Origin: Gammaproteobacteria bacterium
GTDB lineage: Bacteria > Pseudomonadota > Gammaproteobacteria > Chromatiales > Chromatiaceae
Reading direction: 5' to 3'
DNA: 21,651 nucleotides
Assembly: GCA_019136395.1 (NCBI GenBank)
Contig: JAGVUH010000679.1
Location: forward strand, 1 to 21,651
The notes below the pieces were generated by a model that searched no databases, was not told the DNA's origin, and was given only the letters and a program-made list of their open reading frames with translations. Shown here one piece after another: positions 9,322 to 16,074 of this stretch. The position numbers and the translations under genes were made by a program. Each line of letters opens with the position of its first letter. Positions within the stretch are counted from its first letter, which is position 1.

Positions 9322-9349
9322 ATAACGTTATGGTAACGTTTAGATTATC
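9322..9349 (-). promoter_or_regulatory. TAACGTT double-box, copy 2, with a -10-like element
   Basis: Two TAACGTT boxes 11 bp apart occupy 9322-9341, directly before the unknown protein's ribosome site. On the minus strand GATAAT (9344-9349) matches the -10 consensus at five of six positions, which would place the transcription start inside the boxes. A bound regulator should repress. No good -35 is visible. The same element recurs at 7353-7372. Confidence 0.5.
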
Positions 9350-9503
9350 TGGTCCTGGTCCTGATGCTCCGCTCCCTGGTGGCCTCCCTCTCCCAGGCGT
9401 CCTGGTCCCTCTGGACGACGTGGTGATGGTCTGGTCCCTCTCCGCGTCCTGATGGTCCGGTCCGGTCCCTCGGTGGTCCTGGTCCTGGTGGTCTGTCCGG
9501 TCC
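9350..9503. repeat. GGTCC-rich low-complexity spacer
   Basis: By hand count GGTCC occurs ten times here, all in the plus orientation and often as GGTCCTGGTCC or GGTCCGGTCC. A 5-mer would be expected less than once. No protein of normal composition is encoded in any frame. Similar sequence fills the spacers around 7380-7660 and 8400-8480. Confidence 0.6.
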
Positions 9504-9583
9504 GAAAAAACATACCGCCATGTCGGACAAGCGAAGCTTGGCTGACGAGAAAGCTTCAGCTTTCTGTCAGGCGAAAGCCTGAC
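9500..9583. ncRNA. cluster of four hairpins next to the iterons (possible structured RNA)
   Basis: Four perfect stems follow one another: GTCCGA/TCGGAC (9500-9528, 17-base loop), CAAGC-GAA-GCTTG (9528-9540), AGAAAGC-TTCA-GCTTTCT (9548-9565) and GTCAGGC-GAAA-GCCTGAC (9566-9583). On the plus strand the last has a GNRA tetraloop, and the orientation would be antisense to the initiator gene's downstream region. On the minus strand a T6 run (complement of 9505-9510) follows the last three stems, so they could instead terminate the initiator transcript. No promoter is assigned, so whether it is transcribed is open. Confidence 0.4.
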
Positions 9584-9656
9584 CCTGTGTGGTCCTACTG
9601 TGGGTACTACTGTCAGTACTATTGTCTTTCTATTGTCATAGGCCATCCTGTCATGA

Positions 9657-9773
9657 CCTTCATACCGATTTGTCCTCACCTTCATACCGATTTGTCCTCA
9701 CCTTCGGACAAAATGTCCTCACCTTCATACCGATTTGTCCTCACCTTCATAAGGTGGTGACAAAATGTCCTCA
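9657..9773 (+). repeat. iteron-like repeats, probable replication origin of the element
   Basis: Three perfect 22-bp direct repeats (each beginning CCTTCATACCGATTTGTCC) lie at 9657-9678, 9679-9700 and 9722-9743. Diverged copies are at 9701-9721 and 9744-9773. The first diverged copy contains the palindrome GGACA-AAA-TGTCC (9706-9718). The last contains CACCTT-CAT-AAGGTG. The array lies between the initiator-like gene and the hairpin cluster, as iteron origins commonly lie beside their initiator gene. The repeat period equals two helical turns. Confidence 0.7.
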
Positions 9774-9819
9774 CGTTTCCCGCTCCGGTGGTGGTGGCAG
9801 ATTCCGCGCAACGACCTGG

Positions 9820-10752
9820 TCAACCCAGGCGATCTGTGAGGCTTGCCGTACCAGCTTCTGTGCCACCATTGCCGCTTGCTGGCGGGTGACGGGGTGGCGG
9901 TGGCGGGATCTCAGGACATGCGTCAACCTCTGGCTGGATCTGCGCCGGGACATGCGCCGCCGGTAGCCACTCGCCCTCGTGGACCTCTGGCTCTGGACAG
10001 TTTGCCGGCTGACGCCGCTCCCGCGCGGCCTGAAAATCGAGTAGCTGACCCTCGCGGACCTCTGCCGGTGGAGGTGGTGGCTCGGGATGCTCTTCCTGCC
10101 AGCGCCGATATCGCCAGTCTTTCAGGCTTGGCCGCGCGTGGCCTAACTCGGTGCTCCACTGGACTATCGCTCGTTGCTCCGCCGCTGGCATGCGCCGCAG
10201 CATGCCCGCCATGATGTTTTGCGCCGGGATGGAAGGGACGCCGCCATACCGCGCGCGCCACGATATCCAGGCGGTCCATGCCTCCGGGTCTATGTTGCGC
10301 ATATCGACATCGGCTGGTGGTGGCGGTGGAGGTGGTGGCGGTGGCTCTGGCGGCTCAGGCTCTGACCAGCCGTGCTCCTCCCGATATTCGGCCCTGGCCT
10401 CTCCCTTGCGTGCCTCGACCTCCTGTAGCCACTTATCGGCCTTCGGGTCAAAGCCTGTAGGCCAGTGCAGAAAATATTCATTGCGCCGCCATGCCTGACC
10501 CTTCGCGCCGAAAGGCTTGCGCTTTATCCATCCATCGCGCTCAAGCTCCGGTATCAGGCGCCGGATGGTCCGGACACTCAGTCCGGTATCTGCCGCAAGG
10601 GTTTCCTCACTCGGGAAGATGCGATTGTCGCTGCCTGCCAGCCAGAATCGAATCAGGACGATAAGCAACAGGCGACAATTCGCCGCCGGTCCGGCCTCGC
10701 TGAACACCAACCGCTGGTAGCGTGCCATCTCTGGTGATGGTGTCTGGCTCAT
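9820..10752 (-). CDS. winged-helix replication-initiator-like protein with polyproline linkers
   Basis: This 310-residue protein has a winged helix at about residues 44-97 (FPSEETLAADTGLSVRTIRR, then LIPELERDGWIKRKPFG). This HTH_36-type domain is common in phage and plasmid replication proteins. A run of ten prolines (about residues 137-146) leads to a second helical region (DPEAWTAWISWRARYGG), then another Pro-rich stretch and a disordered tail. No primase, helicase or nuclease motif is seen, so replication would rely on host or helper enzymes. GGGAGGTGA lies 7 bases before the ATG, which overlaps the previous stop (ATGA), so translation is coupled. The iteron array directly downstream supports an initiator role. 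A plain transcriptional regulator is the alternative. Confidence 0.65.
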   Translation of the reverse strand: MSQTPSPEMARYQRLVFSEAGPAANCRLLLIVLIRFWLAGSDNRIFPSEETLAADTGLSVRTIRRLIPELERDGWIKRKPFGAKGQAWRRNEYFLHWPTGFDPKADKWLQEVEARKGEARAEYREEHGWSEPEPPEPPPPPPPPPPADVDMRNIDPEAWTAWISWRARYGGVPSIPAQNIMAGMLRRMPAAEQRAIVQWSTELGHARPSLKDWRYRRWQEEHPEPPPPPAEVREGQLLDFQAARERRQPANCPEPEVHEGEWLPAAHVPAQIQPEVDACPEIPPPPPRHPPASGNGGTEAGTASLTDRLG

Positions 10753-11045
10753 GACCGCTCACCTCCCGCCGCCGGTGGCATCAGGTAGTAGCGCGCAATC
10801 CGGTGTGAATCGCGATAGGTGACAATCGGGTGGCCTTCGCCGCGAAGCTCGAATATCCGCGCCGCCGGACTCATGACCGCCAGCGCGCGTGCTTCCAGGG
10901 TGCTGATGTTGCCGTGGTCCCTCAGGTGCCTGAGCAGCTTTAGCCGTTGCGTTGCTGCCGAATGACCCAGATAATCGCCAGCGCCGTTTCCTCTGCCGCG
11001 TGCGCCGGACTGGTCCCCGGTGCCGCGGCCTTCGCTTCTGTCCAT
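10749..11045 (-). CDS. small winged-helix DNA-binding protein
   Basis: This is a 98-residue protein. The start at 11045 is preferred over the longer frame because GAGGAGGGAGG immediately precedes it. The N-terminal 28 residues are Gly-rich and disordered. Residues 30-80 (ATQRLKLLRHLRDHGNISTL, then EARALAVMSPAARIFELRGEG) form a winged helix of the HTH_39 type found in phage and mobile elements. It sits between alpA (13-base gap) and the initiator gene (4-base overlap) in an evident operon. Likely roles are regulation or help at the origin. Confidence 0.68.
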   Translation of the reverse strand: MDRSEGRGTGDQSGARGRGNGAGDYLGHSAATQRLKLLRHLRDHGNISTLEARALAVMSPAARIFELRGEGHPIVTYRDSHRIARYYLMPPAAGGERS

Positions 11046-11058
11046 CTCGCCTCCCTCC

Positions 11059-11469
11059 TCACTTTCCCTGTGCCTGCTGACGTTGCGCGCGCGTGCGTGC
11101 CGGTCCACGTCGCCTCGGTGGCGTGGACGACTCGCTCGTGGACGACGTGCTCGTGGGTGGCGTGGCGCCGTCCTGGCTGGCGGTGGACGACCTGGTGGTG
11201 GTCTGGCTGGTGCTGATGGTGCGGTGGCGCAACCGTGCCGGCCGGGTGGCCTCAGGCGCCGGCCTGGCCTCGATACGGGACCTTACCCAGGTGTGGACCT
11301 CACTCTCGACAAAAGCGATTGCCTTGCCGGTCAGTCTGACGGCCGGCGGGAAGTCGCCGCTGGCCTGCAATTCATAGATCGTGGACCGGGACTTGATGCC
11401 GGTCAGGCTCAAAACCTCCGCCATGCGCATCAGGCGGCCGGCGGTCTGGGTGGATGATGCCTCGGACAT
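11059..11469 (-). CDS. AlpA-family regulator/excisionase with low-complexity tail
   Basis: This is a 136-residue protein. Residues 12-70 (LMRMAEVLSLTGIKSRSTIY, then ELQASGDFPPAVRLTGKAIAF and ESEVHTWVRSRIEA) are a typical MerR-like AlpA domain. AlpA proteins control integrase expression and excision of P4-like elements, and drive induction in Gram-negative phage satellites. The tail after residue 70 is Thr/Ser/Pro-rich, and AlpA proteins usually stop near residue 70-90. It is encoded by the same GTGGACGAC-like low-complexity DNA that fills the element's spacers, so it looks like an acquired extension. ATG 11469 has GAGG 9 bases upstream. A TTG at 11484 would add five residues. Confidence 0.8.
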   Translation of the reverse strand: MSEASSTQTAGRLMRMAEVLSLTGIKSRSTIYELQASGDFPPAVRLTGKAIAFVESEVHTWVRSRIEARPAPEATRPARLRHRTISTSQTTTRSSTASQDGATPPTSTSSTSESSTPPRRRGPARTRAQRQQAQGK

Positions 11470-11988
11470 AGGACATAACCTCAAGGTCAGGTGGATGGAA
11501 TTGCCCTGCGGTGGTGGTCTTCATTCGCTTTTCCCTTTCCTCGTGGTTTATGGATTGATGCTGTCCGGTCAGTCCCGGACCATTGCGATAATAGCGCGCG
11601 ATAACGATGTTATCCACAACCTATAGTGCGGACCGGCGGACCGGGACACTAGATGTGGTGGACGACGGCCGCGTGGGTGGCGTGGTGCTGGTCAGGGACT
11701 GGAGGTGTGCAGGGTCAGGACGACGATGTGGTGGATGACCGCTCCCAGGATGACCTGGTGGACGACGGCCTCATCAGGCGGGTGGCTGGCGGATCTGCCG
11801 CGCGCGCGTGGGTGGCCCTCTGCCGGGACCTAAAACAACCGAAGGCATACGGGAATTTAGCCGTCAACCGGACTTGCGAAATCGCCCGGTAGGCAAATCG
11901 CTCAGAGGGACCCAGGCGGCCCGCTGGCGGTGGCCTTGATGACCGCCAGCCGCGCGCTCCCTGGCCTCGCTGGCGGTCCTGTGGTGGC
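11470..11988. other. gene-free spacer between alpA and integrase
   Basis: This holds the alpA leader, the palindrome/DnaA box at 11600-11618, and a low-complexity stretch (about 11650-11800) repeating GTGGACGAC and GTGGTG. An ATG at 11524 with a GAGGAAAGGG ribosome site opens a 50-residue frame that overlaps the alpA start out of frame. I regard it as a possible leader peptide at most. No other gene is supported. Confidence 0.5.
11588..11618 (-). promoter_or_regulatory. putative alpA promoter/operator with DnaA box
   Basis: GATAAC-GAT-GTTATC (11600-11614) is a perfect palindrome overlapping TTATCCACA (11610-11618), an exact DnaA box. On the minus strand TATTAT (11588-11593) could be a -10, about 120 bases upstream of the alpA start, with the palindrome in the spacer. 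The half-site GATAAC resembles the TAAC of the other double boxes. Confidence 0.45.
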
Positions 11989-13248
11989 TCAGGCGGTGGC
12001 TCTGGCCTCGGTGGTGGCCGGCGGGTGCAACTGGACGACCTGTGCCGGTGGCCGGTCTAAGAATGCGCTCCATGCTTCCATGACCTTGCGCCGCTTATCG
12101 ACCATGTTGCCGCGCCGATAGGCAAGCTCTACCTGTCCCTCGGTGGCATGCGCAAGGCACAGCTCGACAAGCTCTCTCGGGAATGGCTGACTCTCTCCGG
12201 ACCAGTCCCGGAATGACGACCGGAAGCCATGCGGGACACTGGCTGACTTGTCGCCGTTGACGCCGTGGCCCATGCGCCTCATGACGTAAATCATCGCCAT
12301 GCTGGAAATATGCTTGCCGTGCTGAATTGACGGGAATAACCAGTCTGACCCTGCCAGCCGTGGCAACTGGTCCAGTATCGCCAGACATTCATCCGTGAGC
12401 GGGACCTGATGCGGTTTCCTGGCCTTCATCCGGCCGGCGGGAATCGTCCAGACGCGCGCCTCCCGGTCAACCTCTGACCAGCGCGCGCCGGTAACCTCGC
12501 TGGCACGGCTGGCGGTGCGAATCAACCATTGCAGCGCCAATGAGGAAACGCCGGGAATCTGCCGCAGCTCGCGCATGAAGCCGGGACACTCAACCCAGGG
12601 TAATGCTGGCTGGTGCCTGACGGTGGCAATCTTGCGTGGAGGTGGTAGCAGGTTTTCCAGGTGGCCGCGCCATGCCGCAGGGTTTTCGCCGGTGCGGTTT
12701 TTCAGCGCCTTTTCCTGGCTCAGTATGCGCTCGATACGGCCGCGAAGGCGCAGCGCCGTCTCAGTCCTGGTGTGCCATATCGGCCGCAAAACGCTCAGGA
12801 CGTGCTCTGTCTCAATCTCGCTGACGGACAGGTGGCCTATGACCGGCCGCGCGAATCTCCGAATGGTGCTGACCCATTCGCGCGCGTGCTGGCGGTTAGT
12901 CCATGCCCGCCGGTGTGACCGGACAAACTGCGCCGCCGCTTGCGTGAAGGTCCGGACGGGTGGCGCCGCCTCAGGCTCAGGCTCAGGCGTGAGCGGGTCA
13001 ATGCCTTTCTCAATCAACCCGCGCAGTCTGGCGGCCTCCGCGCGCGCCGCCGCTAGGGTGACCTTAGGGTAAACGCCGATACCCATCTCCCGCCGCCAGC
13101 CTCCGACTGGCGATTGATAGCGGAGAAACCAGCGCCGCGTGCCGTTTTTCAGGACGTGAAGCCATAACCCTAGACCATCGGCCACCTTGCCGACTGGTGC
13201 GGTCCTGACCTCCGCCGCCGTGAGTCTGCCGCTGACGTGCTGTCCCAT
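11989..13248 (-). CDS. int: tyrosine-type integrase (P4-like)
   Basis: This 419-residue site-specific recombinase catalyses integration and excision of the element. The N-terminal arm-binding domain (residues 6-90, LTAAEVRTAPVGKVADGLGL) is of the DUF4102/P4 type. A core-binding SAM-like domain follows (about 98-185). The catalytic residues are in place: Arg248 (TASRASEVTGARW), Lys276, His340-x-x-Arg343 (PHGFR), His367 (CLAHAT) and nucleophile Tyr377 (ELAYRRG). The length is normal and the gene is intact. GGGAGG lies 7 bases before the ATG. Its 5' end abuts the right arm-site repeats, so integrase binding could repress its own promoter. It faces away from the right att core. Confidence 0.93.
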   Translation of the reverse strand: MGQHVSGRLTAAEVRTAPVGKVADGLGLWLHVLKNGTRRWFLRYQSPVGGWRREMGIGVYPKVTLAAARAEAARLRGLIEKGIDPLTPEPEPEAAPPVRTFTQAAAQFVRSHRRAWTNRQHAREWVSTIRRFARPVIGHLSVSEIETEHVLSVLRPIWHTRTETALRLRGRIERILSQEKALKNRTGENPAAWRGHLENLLPPPRKIATVRHQPALPWVECPGFMRELRQIPGVSSLALQWLIRTASRASEVTGARWSEVDREARVWTIPAGRMKARKPHQVPLTDECLAILDQLPRLAGSDWLFPSIQHGKHISSMAMIYVMRRMGHGVNGDKSASVPHGFRSSFRDWSGESQPFPRELVELCLAHATEGQVELAYRRGNMVDKRRKVMEAWSAFLDRPPAQVVQLHPPATTEARATA

Positions 13249-13268
13249 TGTCCCGCCTCCCGGTGGTC

Positions 13269-13335
13269 AAGCCACCTTCCGTGCCACCTTTCGTGCCACC
13301 TTTGCCGCCGCTGTGCCACCTTTCGTGCCACCTTT
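13269..13335 (+). repeat. right integrase arm-site-like repeats
   Basis: Four perfect GTGCCACCTTT copies lie at 13281-13291, 13293-13303, 13313-13323 and 13325-13335, plus a degenerate one at 13269-13279. Pairs have a 12-bp period. They match the left-end copies in sequence and orientation. Between them and attR are five GGACA motifs (13362, 13372, 13396, 13404, 13424). Confidence 0.7.
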
Positions 13336-13432
13336 GCAAGTATGCATTAAGGCGACATGCCGGACAATAGCGGACAGGAAAGACAGGGATAACAGGGACA
13401 TGTGGACAATCGGGTGAGCGTGCGGACAGGCA

Positions 13433-14173
13433 TCAAACGGAAATGCCTTCCGTCAATAGGGGGCGGATGGCATGCAGAATATTGGTGAAGAGGTGGGGGT
13501 GCTCGGCCTCTTCCCGCGCCAGGAGGGCCTTCATGTGCTCACGGCGGGTGGGGGCGGCAAAACAGGCGGGGCAGGAGTCCGCCACCACGGGCAAACCCGC
13601 GGTCTGGGCGAAGTCCGCCATCTGCCGCTCCCGGCAGTAGGCCAGGGGGCGGATGACGCGCACGTCGCCGGCATCATTGAGGTAATGGGCCTTCATGGTC
13701 CGCAACTGGCCGCCATGGAAGAGGGACAGCAGCAGGCTCTCCGCCAGGTCGTCCAGGTGCTGGGCCAGAGCCAGGACGCCATAGCCGTGCTCGCGGCACA
13801 GGCGGTACATGATGCCGCGCTTCATCCGGGAGCAGTAGGCGCAGAAGGAATCCCCGTCCATGTGGGTCTGGGCCTGGTCCATGATTGGTTGCCGTTCATA
13901 GTGCCAGGTTAACCCTAAGGTGTTGTAGTAGGCTTGGAGGGGCTCCGGGTCGAACCCTGGTACTTCGGGATCTACCGTGAGGACAGCCAGGTCAAACCGT
14001 ACCGGGGCATAAGATTGCAGATGCCGCAGAATGTGCAGCAGGGACAGGGAGTCCTTGCCACCGGACACCCCAAGCAGGAGCCGATCCCCCTCACGGATCA
14101 TGTCGTAATCCCCAATTGCACGCCCTACTTGGCGCAGAAGGGATTTGGGGGGCTTAAGGGGCATGGCGTTCAT
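13433..14173 (-). CDS. ttcA: TtcA-family tRNA 2-thiocytidine synthetase
   Basis: This 246-residue ATP-dependent 4Fe-4S enzyme thiolates cytidine 32 of certain tRNAs. The PP-loop SGGKDS is at residues 37-42. The cluster ligands are C111 and C114 (CAYCSR) plus C201 and/or C204 (CPAC). RPLAYCRE (about 175-182) is family-typical. It is shorter than the ~311-residue E. coli protein, as in the short TtcA group, so TtcA-like is the safe call. No strong ribosome site precedes ATG 14173; ATG 14164 is an alternative start. The last two codons and the stop come from the mobile element; the original end (IAVVKPKAQD) lies at 7022-7064. The conserved catalytic part is untouched, so function is probably kept. 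Confidence 0.85.
   Translation of the reverse strand: MNAMPLKPPKSLLRQVGRAIGDYDMIREGDRLLLGVSGGKDSLSLLHILRHLQSYAPVRFDLAVLTVDPEVPGFDPEPLQAYYNTLGLTWHYERQPIMDQAQTHMDGDSFCAYCSRMKRGIMYRLCREHGYGVLALAQHLDDLAESLLLSLFHGGQLRTMKAHYLNDAGDVRVIRPLAYCRERQMADFAQTAGLPVVADSCPACFAAPTRREHMKALLAREEAEHPHLFTNILHAIRPLLTEGISV
13442..13454 (+). repeat. attR core (13-bp direct repeat)
   Basis: AATGCCTTCCGTC, identical to 7052-7064, lies inside the last codons of ttcA. On the minus strand the ttcA frame crosses it as TEGI and then continues into element-supplied SV-stop. Confidence 0.8.
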
Positions 14174-14328
14174 GGCGGCTTATAGATCACTCGCTGAGGA
14201 GGGTTGCCGTGAAGGTCGAGGCAATGACTTGCATTTTCAGGGGCATGGCGCGACCCCTCATCCCAGTCAGCATGAAAGCCATCCGTAAAGTATTTCAGCA
14301 TCGGGATGTGGCGCACCCGTTATAAAGG

Positions 14329-15513
14329 TTAGGTCAATGTCTGCTCAAGCTGAGCCGGCCAGTCGGCGGTAGCGATGCCCTCCCCCAGGTCGGCCGCGAC
14401 CAAGTGCTCGCGCACGGCCAGCAGTTTTTCCAAAAGGGCCGGCTCGAAGGCGGCATAGGCGGCGGCGTCCGGGACGCGCTTGACCACGACTCCCAGCAAC
14501 TCGGTGATGGCGTTGCCGATGGAGTTCTGGCTGATGGTGACCAGCAGTTTCCCGGCGTCGTTGCGGTAGATAAGCTGCTTGAAGGCTGGCTGCCAGCGGA
14601 TGGCGTTGGCGTAGGCCGGGTCCTTGATGCAACGCTCCCGCACCCGGCGGGCGGTGCCGAGAAACTCGTTGTCGAACAGCAGGACCCGTTCCACGGCGTC
14701 CGGGTAGTGGAGGTCCGGCAACAGGGGGGCGTTGCGGCTGGAGACCTGGGAGAAAAAAGATCGGTAGAAATCCAGGAAGCCCTCCAGGATGGCGTCGTAC
14801 TCCCTCCAAAAGCGGATGTCCCTCAACGCCGCGGCCCCACCCTGAATCTCCCAGCAGGGCAGGCCCTCCGGGTAGCCGGTGAGGGTGAGTTGCGATTCCA
14901 CGCTATGAATGGTGCGTAGGATGCGCAAGTCCAGGGCCTCGGCGAAGAAACGGCGGTAGACATCGCGCATGTGGGCCTGGAACAGGCTGTGCTGACCGCC
15001 ATCCGTCAGGTTGGGGTTGGCCGGATCCGCCAGGGCCGCCTGCCGAAGCTGGTCCATGGGGAAGACGATGAAGTGGTTGTGCAGCATGCGAATGCTGGGC
15101 ACCCCTGGGGAAGTTAGGGGCCAGGTGGCATCCAGACTGGCCTCGCCCGCCAGGACCAGGACTTCCGCCGGATCGGGATAGGCCTCCAACATAAAGTCGA
15201 TCAGAATCTGGTTCATGCGGTTCCAGACCTGCCTGACCCCCGCTGGGACCTGGGTGCGGCGCACCGGCCGGCCCAGGGGATTGAGGATGGTTTGGGAGGT
15301 ATTGTAGATGATGGAACAGTCGAACTCGCTGGAGTGACCCAGGGCTTTGCGGTAGAGCAGCAGGTTCTCCGGGTTGACCAGCAGGCCGTTGTTGTTGACC
15401 AGGTCGTTGAGGTTCTCCGTGCTGTTGAAGAACTCGTTGGGCTTCATGCCCTCCGGCACCTCCAGGGGTATGGGACGGAAGGGTGTTACGATTTCGCGGG
15501 GGCCGGTGGTCAT
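14329..15513 (-). CDS. conserved-looking protein of unknown function
   Basis: This 394-residue soluble protein is not recognised. The ATG has AGGAG 8 bases upstream. It has no signal peptide or membrane segment and a normal composition. Visible stretches include PEGMKPNEFFNSTENLNDLV near the N-terminus, SEFDCSIIYNTSQTILNPLG, and SIRMLHNHFIVFP near residue 140. The HNHF part loosely recalls HIT/GalT-type nucleotide-binding His clusters, but one His pair is not enough to assign it. The C-terminal half is helical (FWREYDAILEGFLDFYRSFF). It is followed, 155 bases on, by ttcA in the same direction, and is divergent from nth across a 561-base gap. Confidence 0.7.
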   Translation of the reverse strand: MTTGPREIVTPFRPIPLEVPEGMKPNEFFNSTENLNDLVNNNGLLVNPENLLLYRKALGHSSEFDCSIIYNTSQTILNPLGRPVRRTQVPAGVRQVWNRMNQILIDFMLEAYPDPAEVLVLAGEASLDATWPLTSPGVPSIRMLHNHFIVFPMDQLRQAALADPANPNLTDGGQHSLFQAHMRDVYRRFFAEALDLRILRTIHSVESQLTLTGYPEGLPCWEIQGGAAALRDIRFWREYDAILEGFLDFYRSFFSQVSSRNAPLLPDLHYPDAVERVLLFDNEFLGTARRVRERCIKDPAYANAIRWQPAFKQLIYRNDAGKLLVTISQNSIGNAITELLGVVVKRVPDAAAYAAFEPALLEKLLAVREHLVAADLGEGIATADWPAQLEQTLT

Positions 15514-16074
15514 GGTGGCTGCTCCTGAGCGGCTGAGGGATCCTGGGTGGGCGAAGGACCGCGGGTGGGGTTCTTGGATGCCGGCAGTGGAGGCAAACTC
15601 GATAAGATAACCCCAGCGGCGGTTAAGTTGGGACCAGATCGTGAGCGTAAGATTCTAGAACGGTGCGCGAGATAGCATCGCACCTTTGCGGCTAATGATA
15701 AATTTGACTCCGATGCCGGTTGACCCTGGATTCGGCAGTTCAGCCGGGTAAGAGTGCGCAACTCGGTGGATGAGTTGCAGATTACGCGATGCCGATTCTC
15801 ACCCCCAGGGTGAGGCTTCCAACCGCTCCGCGGTTGCAAGAAGGTCTTTTGATACATGGTTATGGCGTTACCAGACGCAGCAACCGCCCAATTAAGGTTG
15901 ACCGGTTAGCGATCGTTTCTCAGCGGCGCTGCCCGCAAACAGTCACGGAGCGAAAACGCGGACCAGGCTATCCATTGGTGAGTGGACCTAAGCTGGTTAC
16001 GCGTATCCTTGGGTGCAACCGGCATTTCTTGTCTAATAACCCCCTTCCCCGGCAGATCGATCTACCGCCCGGCA
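15514..16074. other. 561-base divergent intergenic region upstream of nth
   Basis: No gene is supported here. It contains two perfect inverted repeats: GGTGCG/CGCACC (15662-15684, 11-base loop) and GCAACTC/GAGTTGC (15758-15778, 7-base loop). The open frame in phase with nth extends back to 15982, but its translation is not Nth-like before 16075. Confidence 0.5.

Larger units (their letters stand above)
7052..13454. mobile_element. integrated phage-satellite-like island (PICI-like) in the 3' end of ttcA
   Basis: The island is bounded by 13-bp direct repeats (AATGCCTTCCGTC at 7052-7064 and 13442-13454). All its genes are on the minus strand: integrase, AlpA-type regulator, small winged-helix protein, initiator-like protein, iteron region, unknown protein, small terminase. 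It lacks capsid, tail, portal, large-terminase and lysis genes, so it cannot be a complete phage. An integrase, an AlpA regulator, a private replication module and a lone terS are typical of phage-inducible chromosomal islands that use a helper phage's particles. At 6.4 kb it is small for that class, and no primase is recognisable. A prophage remnant is the main alternative, but every gene is open and the spacing is orderly. Confidence 0.75.

Noticed and set aside
9657..9773. Possible CRISPR array
   Set aside because: Repeats are directly abutting with no unique spacers and there are no cas genes; this is an iteron pattern.
9589..9966. Open frame across the iterons giving repeated SSPSYRFVLTF peptides
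   Set aside because: The peptide repeat is just the DNA repeat read through. The frame runs antisense into the initiator-like gene.
13064..13339. Frame upstream of integrase encoding repeated KGGT
   Set aside because: The peptide repeats come from the integrase arm-site DNA. The integrase has a good ribosome site and conserved N-terminus at 13248.
15982..16074. Longer N-terminus for endonuclease III
   Set aside because: The residues before the GTG at 16075 have no resemblance to Nth, whose conserved N-terminus begins exactly at the GTG.
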